From: Candidatus Uhrbacteria bacterium
GTDB taxonomy: Bacteria; Patescibacteriota; Patescibacteriia; 2-12-FULL-60-25
Direction of reading: 5' to 3'
Assembly: GCA_016866635.1 (NCBI GenBank)
Contig: VGLT01000012.1
Span: forward strand, 1-12,705
DNA: 12,705 nt
Both the position numbers and the translations under genes were made by a program. A model generated the notes under the pieces. The model saw nothing but the letters and a program-made list of their open reading frames with translations, was not told the origin of the DNA and did no database searches. Each line of letters begins with the position of its first letter. Within the stretch, counting starts at the first letter, position 1. Of this stretch, positions 3,989-10,578 are shown in pieces.

Positions 3989-6952
3989 ATGAGTGACTTG
4001 AATCCTGCCCAACTCAAAGCGGTTACCCACACCGATGGGCCGTTGCTCATTGTGGCCGGCGCGGGAACGGGAAAGACAACCGTGCTGACGCGGCGGTATG
4101 TTCATTTACTGCAGAACGCGGAGCGTGGAACGCACAATCTTCTCGCACTGACGTTTACGGAAAAGGCCGCGAGTGAAATGGAGGACCGTGTGCTCCAGCT
4201 TTTGCCGAGCGGCACGTACGATTTTTGGATCTCCACCTTTCATGGTTTTTGCCAGCGCGTGCTTGAGCAGCATGGATTGGAAATCGGTTTGCCAAATCAG
4301 TTTCGATTATTGTCTCCGACGGATGCCTGGCTTCTCCTGAAGCGTCATTTGAATGATTTGCCGTTGGACCACTATCGTCCGCTGGGAAACCCGGTCAAGT
4401 TTTTGCGCAGTCTATTGCAGCACATTTCTCGCGCCAAAGATGAAGGGATCAGTCCAGAACGTTATCAGGAATTTGTGCAGAATTTTACGCTCGACGATGA
4501 TTCGGAGATTGTGGATGGTGAACGAAAGCGTTTGCAGGAATTATCAGATCTCTATTTTGCCTATCGCAAAATGTTGTTGGATGAAGGGTGTTTGGATTTT
4601 GGTGATTTGATTTTGGAAACACTTCGACTGTTTAAAGAGCGCCCGGCGGTTCTTGAGTCCTTTCGCAAGCAGTTTCATCATGTCATGGTCGATGAGTTTC
4701 AGGACACGAATTGGGCACAGTATGAATTGTTAAAGTTGTTGTCTGCGCCCAAGCGTAACCTCACCGTGGTTGGTGATGACGATCAGGCGATCTACAAATT
4801 TCGCGGCGCCTCTCTGGCAAATATTTTGCAATTTCGTGATGATTTTCCTGATGCAGTGACCGTCGCGCTTACCGAGAACTATCGTTCCAGCAAAGAGATT
4901 CTCGACACGGCGTATACGTTTATCAAAAGGAACGACCCGAATCGTTTGGAAGTGAAGCTCAAGGATACGGGATTATCCAAGCAGTTGACGTCGGTTCGAG
5001 GGGAAGGAGGATTGATGGATGTAGCTTGGAAGAACAGGATTGAAGACGAGGCAGAGTATGTGGCCAAAAAGATCCAAGACGCCAAGAACCAAGAACCAAA
5101 AACAAGCTGGAATGATTTTGTGATTCTCACTCGGTCTAATGATGGAGCAGAACCTTTTGTCCGTGCCCTTGAGCGGTTTAACATCCCGTTTCAGTTCATG
5201 GCGTTGCGAGGTTTGTATGCCAAACCAGCCGTGTTGGATGTGATAGCTCTCTTGTCTTTGCTCGACAGTGGTCATGAATCACCGGCGGTGTGGCGTGCCA
5301 TGCACATGGGTTGCTACCACTTTCCTTCAAAAGACGTGGCGCTCCTTCTTGAGTATGCTCGACGCAAAGGCTTGTCTCTTTGGCAGGTGCTGAAGCAAGC
5401 AGCAGATGCGCATATCAGTCAGGATGGGTATCGCATCGCCAATAAACTGGTGACGCATATTGAGGGGCTGGCCGAAGCGTCGCGTCGTGAGTTGCCCCTG
5501 CGCATGCTCAAGCTTGCCCTGGAGAAGACGGGGTATCTGGCCTGGGTTATGCGTTTGCCGGAGCAGGAGAAACGGGAATATCTCCAACACTTGAATGGAT
5601 TTGCAGATCGCATCAAGCGATACGAGCACTCCACACACGGTCCATCACTTAGAGGATTTTTAGAAGAATTGAGAGTGGAAATGGAAAGTGGGGAAGAAGG
5701 TGCTCTCGATTTTGACCCAGATTCTGGGCCTGAGCTCGTCAAAATAATGACCGTACATGCGGCTAAGGGGTTGGAGTTTAAACACGTCTTTATCGTCTCG
5801 ATGGTTGATCAGCGTTTTCCGACGCGTGCGAGAAGCGAAACGATCCCGCTCCCAGATGGGCTGGTCCAAGAGCGGCTCCCAGAAGGAGATGCGCACTTGG
5901 AAGAGGAGAGGCGTTTGTTTTACGTGGCTCTGACTCGTGCCAAAGATACGCTGACAATCACCGGGGCGACAAACTATGGCGGTTCGCGGGCTAAGAAGCC
6001 CTCATCGTTTTTTCAAGAAGCTGAGTTGGTTGTTCCAGAACATATCGTATCCGCCGAGGATCAAGCGCGTCATTTACAATTGCAGACGATCGATCAAGAT
6101 CAGATGGCGCGCGGTGATTTGGTGCACTATGAACTCAAAAAGAAGTTCAGTTTCACGCAATTGGCAGCATTTCGTAAATGTCCTCTGCAATATAAGTTCG
6201 AACATATTTATCGCATCCCAAAATTTGGCACGTACCAAAAAAGCTTCGGCCAATCTGTGCACAATGCGTATCAGAATATGTTGAATTTGCATCTCTTGCG
6301 CTCCCGATCGAGCCAAGGGAATCTGTTTGATTTGGTGAGCGGAACGCAGAACGCGGAACACGGAACGCCCGAGCTTAGCGCTCCGCACTCCGCGTTCCGG
6401 GTGAGCGAAGACGAAGCCCTCAAAATCTTCGACGAGTGCTGGATCGATGAGTGGTATGAGTCGCGGCGTGATCACGATACGTATAAAACAAAGGGGAGAC
6501 AGGCGGTAAAACATTTTATTTCGGCGTGTCAAAAAGAGGTGCCGGATGTGTACGGAGTGGAAATTCCGTTTACGCTCGTTCTCGGACTCCACTCGCTGAA
6601 AGGCAAAATTGATCGCGTCGACAAGCTGCCCGATGGATCGTATGTCGTGTATGACTATAAAACGGGACAAGCCAAAGAAGTATTGGATGCAGAAGCCAAA
6701 GAGCAGCTCCATCTGTATCAGCTCGCGTTGGAAGAAAAGGGGATTAAGGTGTCAAAGCTCGCCTACATTTATGTTTTGGATTGGGTCATCACGGAGGTTG
6801 AATTGCTTAAAGAAGAAAAACGCGATGCATTTTTGCAAAAAATAACTCAGCGCATGGATGATATTTTGATGAGTGATTTTAAAGCCACTCCCGATCCGTT
6901 TACCTGCAAGTACTGTGACTTTAAAGATATTTGCGAGTTCAAAAAACTGTAA
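3989..6952 (+). CDS. UvrD/Rep-family helicase fused to a C-terminal PD-(D/E)XK, Fe-S nuclease
   Basis: 987 residues from ATG 3989; an in-frame TTG at 3983 is better spaced (8 bases) from GGAAGG at 3969-3974 and cannot be excluded. SF1A helicase motifs appear in order: Walker A AGAGTGKT (about 23-30), ALTFTEKAA, STFHGF, DEFQDTN (about 234-240), VVGDDDQAIYKFRGA (about 260-275), TENYRS, VHAAKGLEF (about 589-597) and EEERRLFYVALTRA (about 638-651). The tail is a nuclease of the kind in AddB, AdnA/B and Cas4: FSFTQLAAFRKCPLQYKFE near 720-740, catalytic Asp875 in GKIDRVD, Asp889 and Lys891 in YDYKTG, and Cys731, Cys973, Cys976 and Cys982 arranged C-x(n)-C-x2-C-x5-C for a 4Fe-4S cluster. The protein should unwind DNA and cut single strands, probably in double-strand end resection where RecBCD is absent (inference). 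The region between helicase and nuclease (about 784-810) is repeat-derived low-complexity sequence. It converges on the small minus-strand gene. Confidence 0.95.
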   Translation: MSDLNPAQLKAVTHTDGPLLIVAGAGTGKTTVLTRRYVHLLQNAERGTHNLLALTFTEKAASEMEDRVLQLLPSGTYDFWISTFHGFCQRVLEQHGLEIGLPNQFRLLSPTDAWLLLKRHLNDLPLDHYRPLGNPVKFLRSLLQHISRAKDEGISPERYQEFVQNFTLDDDSEIVDGERKRLQELSDLYFAYRKMLLDEGCLDFGDLILETLRLFKERPAVLESFRKQFHHVMVDEFQDTNWAQYELLKLLSAPKRNLTVVGDDDQAIYKFRGASLANILQFRDDFPDAVTVALTENYRSSKEILDTAYTFIKRNDPNRLEVKLKDTGLSKQLTSVRGEGGLMDVAWKNRIEDEAEYVAKKIQDAKNQEPKTSWNDFVILTRSNDGAEPFVRALERFNIPFQFMALRGLYAKPAVLDVIALLSLLDSGHESPAVWRAMHMGCYHFPSKDVALLLEYARRKGLSLWQVLKQAADAHISQDGYRIANKLVTHIEGLAEASRRELPLRMLKLALEKTGYLAWVMRLPEQEKREYLQHLNGFADRIKRYEHSTHGPSLRGFLEELRVEMESGEEGALDFDPDSGPELVKIMTVHAAKGLEFKHVFIVSMVDQRFPTRARSETIPLPDGLVQERLPEGDAHLEEERRLFYVALTRAKDTLTITGATNYGGSRAKKPSSFFQEAELVVPEHIVSAEDQARHLQLQTIDQDQMARGDLVHYELKKKFSFTQLAAFRKCPLQYKFEHIYRIPKFGTYQKSFGQSVHNAYQNMLNLHLLRSRSSQGNLFDLVSGTQNAEHGTPELSAPHSAFRVSEDEALKIFDECWIDEWYESRRDHDTYKTKGRQAVKHFISACQKEVPDVYGVEIPFTLVLGLHSLKGKIDRVDKLPDGSYVVYDYKTGQAKEVLDAEAKEQLHLYQLALEEKGIKVSKLAYIYVLDWVITEVELLKEEKRDAFLQKITQRMDDILMSDFKATPDPFTCKYCDFKDICEFKKL
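4114..4133 (+). repeat. First copy of a GAACGCGGA-type 20-base repeat, inside the helicase-nuclease gene
   Basis: This 20-base stretch matches 6349-6368 at 17 of 20 positions and lies in the same reading frame, giving QNAERGT here and QNAEHGT there. It falls in the loop between helicase motifs I and Ia. The loop length is close to that of other UvrD proteins, so it may be a replacement or coincidence and not an added insert. Confidence 0.4.
5071..5104 (+). repeat. CCAAGAA-type short tandem repeat in the helicase-nuclease gene
   Basis: GATCCAAGA is followed by CCAAGAACCAAGAACCAAA (5082-5100), an 8-base period tract. It encodes KNQEPK in a variable loop just before the FVILTRSN strand. The same motif vocabulary (GATCCAAGA, AAGAACCA) recurs near the end of the second helicase gene. 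Confidence 0.6.
6349..6397. repeat. Inverted pair of GAACGCGGA-type repeats in the inter-domain linker
   Basis: A forward copy at 6349-6368 and an inverted copy at 6378-6397 agree at 16 of 20 positions, including a perfect GAACGCGGA/TCCGCGTTC pair, around a 9-base spacer. The segment encodes about 20 residues rich in Ala, Pro, His and Ser between helicase and nuclease domains and keeps the frame open. Confidence 0.65.
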
Positions 6953-7002
6953 AACAGAAACGCCGCCCGAGAGCAGCATCTCCTTGATGCTGGGTGGCGG
7001 CG
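6951..7002 (-). terminator. Intrinsic terminator of the small minus-strand gene
   Basis: Outer stem CGCCGCC (6961-6967) with GGCGGCG (6996-7002) and inner stem CAGCATC (6974-6980) with GATGCTG (6986-6992), loop TCCTT. Read on the minus strand it is followed by TTTCTGTTTT (6960-6951), which runs into the stop codon of the convergent helicase gene. On the plus strand no T-run follows, so it would stop plus transcription less well. Confidence 0.75.
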
Positions 7003-7016
7003 TGGTCAGTGCATGA

Positions 7017-7238
7017 TCAGGACAGGTTGTAGAAGGTGCTCTCTCCGTTCCAGCCTCCACGACTCGCGTGGAGTCCATGTCGCGCGACGAGGCTTGCGAT
7101 CATGGTCTTCTGATCCGCGTATGCGAGGTTCCCGATCGTGACCTCGAATCGCGTGCCCATTCCTGGACGAAGCACACGGAGACGATCCACGGTGAACTCG
7201 ATCATGTCGCCCGGCTGAATGTCCAATGAGAAAAGCAT
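7017..7238 (-). CDS. Small protein of unknown function (73 aa)
   Basis: ATG at 7238 lies 7 bases after GGAGG (7250-7246 on the minus strand), so I prefer it to the upstream in-frame ATG at 7268, which lacks a ribosome site. The protein begins MLFSLDIQPGDMIEFTVDRL and ends in ESTFYNLS. It has one Cys-free, mixed polar/hydrophobic domain, likely a small beta-rich fold, with no signal peptide or membrane segment. Codon use, ribosome site, upstream -10 and downstream terminator all argue that it is real. It is a monocistronic unit convergent with the helicase-nuclease gene and divergent from the tgt operon. Its GC content (37/60 at 7081-7140) is far above both neighbours. I do not recognise a family; small cytosolic regulator or nucleic-acid binder are guesses. 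Confidence 0.8.
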   Translation of the reverse strand: MLFSLDIQPGDMIEFTVDRLRVLRPGMGTRFEVTIGNLAYADQKTMIASLVARHGLHASRGGWNGESTFYNLS

Positions 7239-7263
7239 GTCGCTCCCTCCATGGTTGAGCAGG

Positions 7264-7272
7264 AGCATAACA
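7264..7272 (-). promoter_or_regulatory. Possible extended -10 promoter of the small minus-strand gene
   Basis: Read on the minus strand the bases are TGTTATGCT, an extended -10 (TGnTATnnT). A start about 7 bases on, near 7257, would give a leader of about 19 bases just long enough to hold the GGAGG ribosome site. No convincing -35 is visible. Confidence 0.35.
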
Positions 7273-7307
7273 AATGCTGTTTGAAAGTGGAAGTCTGGAC
7301 GAACGGA

Positions 7308-7336
7308 TTGCTGTTTGTTTGAAAAAGAGCTATGCT
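7308..7336 (+). promoter_or_regulatory. Possible promoter of the tgt operon
   Basis: TTGCTG (7308-7313) and TATGCT (7331-7336) are 17 bases apart. Transcription would begin near 7343, after the ATG at 7332 and almost at the ATG at 7347. If right, the first gene starts at 7347 on a nearly leaderless message, which would explain the lack of a Shine-Dalgarno. Confidence 0.3.
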
Positions 7337-7862
7337 TTTCAACAATATGAGACAGATTTTAAGCGCGGCTCCTCAGGGAGAACGTTGGGCGCCTCCGGAG
7401 GGAGTGGTTAAGTTACGGGATGGGTATTTCGTGACAACTCCTGTTGGAGGGAAGGTCGTTGTCTATGATCAGACGCATCATCCATATGCGCGTTTCAAGC
7501 TTCAAGATAAGGGTTGGGTACTTGATGGTAGAACGAGTTTTGGAGTACACACATATGTAACACCCGAACAGCTTGAATTTTTTCTACAACAACTCAATGC
7601 TGCATTTCCAAAAGAGAAAAAGCTTACAGGAACAGAGGTGTTTGCATCAGGAACAATAAAAGTGACGCGTTCTTCAGAAGAAAATAAATTTTTATCACTT
7701 GGGGTAAACGGAAAAAAGATTGGTCGGTTGGTATATGTCAAAGAGGTTGGATGGGTGGAAGAGCTGGATTCAGAGAGGCATTCTGATGCTTTTTTTCGTG
7801 ATTTAGAAAACTGTGTTCAATTTGCAAATGGGGAATATCCAGATGGAAAGATTAAGGTATGA
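7332..7862 (+). CDS. Unknown protein with an internal duplication, first gene of the tgt operon
   Basis: 176 residues from ATG 7332, or 171 from the in-frame ATG 7347; neither has a clear Shine-Dalgarno. No signal peptide or membrane segment is seen. Two halves look alike: about residues 50-95 and about 122-165 each run from basic residues through a KxxGWV motif to a helical Phe/Leu-rich end (QLEFFLQQLNAAF and DAFFRDLENCVQF), suggesting tandem beta-beta-alpha units. The stop codon overlaps the next start as ATGA, so translation is probably coupled to the membrane protein that follows, and the two may work together. It is the most AT-rich gene in the window (19/60 G+C at 7681-7740). I do not recognise a family. 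Confidence 0.8.
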   Translation: MLFNNMRQILSAAPQGERWAPPEGVVKLRDGYFVTTPVGGKVVVYDQTHHPYARFKLQDKGWVLDGRTSFGVHTYVTPEQLEFFLQQLNAAFPKEKKLTGTEVFASGTIKVTRSSEENKFLSLGVNGKKIGRLVYVKEVGWVEELDSERHSDAFFRDLENCVQFANGEYPDGKIKV

Positions 7863-9430
7863 CCCCATTTTCGCGGGGAAAGATGTCGGAAGTTTTGGCG
7901 GCCATTAAAGATCGACCAGCACCAGAGGTACCAGAAGCCTCTCGTATTACCGTGCACGCAGCGGTAAGTCGTTTTGCGGTTTTATACGAAAAGATTCGGA
8001 ACGCTATTGATTACAAAGATGAACATCTGCTACGCAAGGCAGCGATTTTGCGTATCTTAAAGCGTCAACTCGTACTGGAGGATGATTCGGCATTGATTGC
8101 CATGCGTTTGATTCGCGAGTTGATTGCCGCCCGCTATCTTCCCAACGGGGCCTTACCGGAATCGCTTGTAACGGACGTCGCGGTCATTATCAAAAAATAT
8201 CAGGTGGTCAAGCGTCGTTCCATCGGTTTTGATCGCCATGATCGATGGCTCCTTGGTATCCTCTCGGCCGAGTTGGAGGAAGTGTTGGACAACCATGACC
8301 AGGAAAAAGCGTTAGTCCATTTTTTGTTTGAGCAATTAGGCGAGCGGATCACGATCAAAGGGGTGCAGATGGAAGAAACGGAGCGGCGGTTGCAGGTGTA
8401 CATCGCCTGTCACCGTTCTCTCTCAAAAGCAGATGATGAAATGATGGGGTATAAGTTGGTGCGTGCGTATCATTCTGCTTGGATGCATCCGGAGCAATGG
8501 ATCGACCATCCAGAAGACATGGCATTGCAGATGATCGGGGTTGAGATGAGTGTACGCCAACAATTAAAATCCCCCCTGGCTCAAAAGTTTTTGCAGGCGG
8601 TAAAAACTTGGGCGGTGCCGCTCAACATGTTGCGTGATGCCTTGCGAGAAAATCCTGCACAGGCAGATCAATTATTAGAAAAACCAGAAGCATTACACGC
8701 CGTGGTGGGCAAGATTGCTCAACGACGATATCAGGAATCGCGTGCAAAGCTTCGGCGTGGGACCTCTCGGGCGATTGTGTATCTTTTTATTACCAAGATT
8801 CTGTTCGCGTTGGCCATTGAGGTGCCATTTGAAATATTTTTGTACAAAGAATTCCACCAAACCTCGCTTTTGATCAATGTCCTTTTCCCGCCTGTGCTCA
8901 TGTTTTTGGTTGGTGCATTGATCAGCGTTCCGGGTAAAGAAAATATCATGCGGATTCAACAAAGTATCGATGAGCTATTATCGATTGAGGGTCCAAAGGG
9001 CAAGGAGATGAAGATTCCGAAAGCAAGAGGAGGTATTGGGCGTTTCTTGTTCCGTCTGACCTATGCAGCAACGTTTTTCCTGACGTTTGGGTTGGTGTTT
9101 TGGGGATTGGATTTGCTTAAGTTTACCTGGGTCAGTGCCCTGATTTTTGTCTTCTTTTTGTGCGTCGTCAGTTTCTTTGCATTTCGGTTACGTTTGGCTG
9201 CGCGTGAATATGTCATCGTCCATCGTAAAGATCAGTTCCGCACCGTCCTGATAGACTTTTTTTCCTTACCGATTTTGCGTGCGGGACAGTGGTTGTCAGA
9301 ATCCGTCTCTCGTATTAACATCTTTATTCTTCTTTTTGATTTTATTATTGAGACCCCACTCAAAATTTTCTTAAATATTTTGGAAGAGTGGTTTGCCTTC
9401 ATGAAAGAGAAAAAGGAAGAACTGCAATGA
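7859..9430 (+). CDS. Unknown membrane protein with a large soluble helical N-domain
   Basis: 523 residues from ATG 7859, which overlaps the previous stop (ATGA) and sits 8 bases after GGAAAG; an in-frame ATG at 7883 is the alternative. Residues 1-300 are charged and mostly helical with no signal peptide, so this part is probably cytosolic. Hydrophobic segments follow at about 305-328, 335-358, 396-422, 424-444 and 486-508, giving four or five membrane passes, and the protein ends in a charged tail, KEKKEEL. The block between the second and third segments has a short charged helix. No catalytic motif, transporter signature or known domain is apparent. The gene overlaps tgt by ATGA, so all three genes are likely one translation-coupled operon. 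A membrane anchor or sensor working with the upstream 176-residue protein is only a guess. Confidence 0.88.
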   Translation: MTPFSRGKMSEVLAAIKDRPAPEVPEASRITVHAAVSRFAVLYEKIRNAIDYKDEHLLRKAAILRILKRQLVLEDDSALIAMRLIRELIAARYLPNGALPESLVTDVAVIIKKYQVVKRRSIGFDRHDRWLLGILSAELEEVLDNHDQEKALVHFLFEQLGERITIKGVQMEETERRLQVYIACHRSLSKADDEMMGYKLVRAYHSAWMHPEQWIDHPEDMALQMIGVEMSVRQQLKSPLAQKFLQAVKTWAVPLNMLRDALRENPAQADQLLEKPEALHAVVGKIAQRRYQESRAKLRRGTSRAIVYLFITKILFALAIEVPFEIFLYKEFHQTSLLINVLFPPVLMFLVGALISVPGKENIMRIQQSIDELLSIEGPKGKEMKIPKARGGIGRFLFRLTYAATFFLTFGLVFWGLDLLKFTWVSALIFVFFLCVVSFFAFRLRLAAREYVIVHRKDQFRTVLIDFFSLPILRAGQWLSESVSRINIFILLFDFIIETPLKIFLNILEEWFAFMKEKKEELQ

Positions 9431-10530
9431 GTCACGCGCGCACAGGAGTGGTTCAAACGCCTCACGGGGATCTGGCGACGCCTTTTTTTATGCCGATCGC
9501 CACTCGAGGTGTGGTGAAAACGCTCTCCTCTTTTGATATAGAACGGCTTGGCTCACCCATTCTTTTATCCAATACCTATCACCTGTGGTTACGGCCAGGA
9601 TTGGAGGTTTTGAACACGTTTGGGGGACTTCATCGTTTTATGGATTGGAGCGGGGCGATCCTGACAGACTCGGGTGGGTTCCAAGTGTTTAGTTTGGAAG
9701 GTTTGCGCAAGCTCACGGAAGATGGGGTCGAATTTCAATCACATATCGATGGCGCGCATCTCACGTTGACGCCGGAGCTTTGTATGGAGATCCAGCGTAC
9801 GATCGGGAGTGATATCTGTATGGTGTTGGATGTCTGTACTAAATTACCGGCTCGTGATGCGGAATTGGAAGAGGCTCTTGAGCTTACAACCAGGTGGGCC
9901 CAACGATCCAAAGAAGCATTTGAGAAGACGCGTGAGGGATCGGTAAATCCCGGAGCAAAATTATTTGGCATCGTGCAGGGTGGAACCACCATTGCATTAC
10001 GTAAGCGTAGCGCTCAAGAACTCGTGGACATAGGTTTTGACGGATATGCGATCGGTGGACTTTCGGTTGGAGAGCCGTTTGAAGAAGCATGTGCTGTTTT
10101 GGATGCGTTGCATGATATTTTGCCCAAAGACAAGCCGCGATATTTTATGGGTGGAGCACAACCACATGAGATCGTCGCGTATGTGCAACGGGGGATCGAT
10201 ATGTTTGATTGTGTTTTGCCCACGCGCAATGCTCGTCACGGTCAGCTCTATCGCTTTGTCCACAACGATTTGACCAAGCCAGATTTCTACGAACAGATTC
10301 AGATAACAAATGAGAAATGGAAATGTTCAGATGAGAAAATTCTCCCCCTTTCGAAGGGGGAGCTAGAGGGGGTTGGAGCCGAGTTATCACGCTACTCCCT
10401 CGGTTACCTCCGTCATCTATTCACCGTTAACGAAACGCTCGCCCAACGCTTGGCCACCATGAATAATGTGCGATTTTACTTGGAGTTGATGGAAAAGATT
10501 AGACAGGCCATTACCGCAGGCCGGTTGTGA
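9427..10530 (+). CDS. tgt: tRNA-guanine(34) transglycosylase lacking its zinc site
   Basis: 367 residues from ATG 9427, which overlaps the previous stop and follows AAGGAAG by 7 bases. Tgt exchanges guanine at position 34 of GUN-anticodon tRNAs for preQ1 (or queuine). Family marks are clear: HTPHG-like TPHGDLATPFFMP, NTYHLWLRPG, the base-binding Asp in TDSGGFQVFSL, IGGLSVGEP, and the nucleophile Asp in MFDCVLPTRNARHG. The N-terminus is about ten residues shorter than in E. coli Tgt. The C-terminal zinc site is gone: the usual CxCxxC just before YSRxYLxHL is replaced by PLSKGELEGVGAEL, and the histidine of the TIHNLRYY segment is Asn in TMNNVRFY. The replaced segment is encoded by a CTCCCCCTT palindrome. 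No queuosine synthesis gene is in the window, so the substrate source is unknown. Family certain; full activity unproven. Confidence 0.95.
   Translation: MSHARTGVVQTPHGDLATPFFMPIATRGVVKTLSSFDIERLGSPILLSNTYHLWLRPGLEVLNTFGGLHRFMDWSGAILTDSGGFQVFSLEGLRKLTEDGVEFQSHIDGAHLTLTPELCMEIQRTIGSDICMVLDVCTKLPARDAELEEALELTTRWAQRSKEAFEKTREGSVNPGAKLFGIVQGGTTIALRKRSAQELVDIGFDGYAIGGLSVGEPFEEACAVLDALHDILPKDKPRYFMGGAQPHEIVAYVQRGIDMFDCVLPTRNARHGQLYRFVHNDLTKPDFYEQIQITNEKWKCSDEKILPLSKGELEGVGAELSRYSLGYLRHLFTVNETLAQRLATMNNVRFYLELMEKIRQAITAGRL
10342..10372. repeat. CTCCCCCTT-TCG-AAGGGGGAG palindrome inside tgt
   Basis: CTCCCCCTT (10342-10350) and AAGGGGGAG (10354-10362) are perfect 9-base inverted repeats with a TCG loop; CTAGA and a further GGGGG (10368-10372) follow. 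Palindromes of this look are common as dispersed intergenic repeats in several bacterial groups. Here it is in frame and codes for LPLSKGELEG. In the message it would form a very stable hairpin. Confidence 0.8.
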
Positions 10531-10578
10531 TACCTGTACATGATGCATGCTGTGTGACCTTGTGTTACCCTCTTTTGC

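Noticed and set aside
1295..4105. 936-codon open frame on the minus strand
   Set aside because: It is antisense to the well-supported Cys-rich gene and runs into the helicase gene. Its product is Ala/Val/Arg-rich low complexity with no ribosome site or motif. Such shadows are expected opposite GC-rich genes.
7017..7268. Longer start (ATG 7268) for the small minus-strand gene
   Set aside because: GGAGG is ideally placed for ATG 7238 and a -10-like site overlaps the longer start region.
9388..9430. Earlier GTG start for tgt at 9388
   Set aside because: It would overlap the membrane protein gene by 43 bases; ATG 9427 has a well-spaced AAGGAAG and an ATGA overlap like the junction before it.
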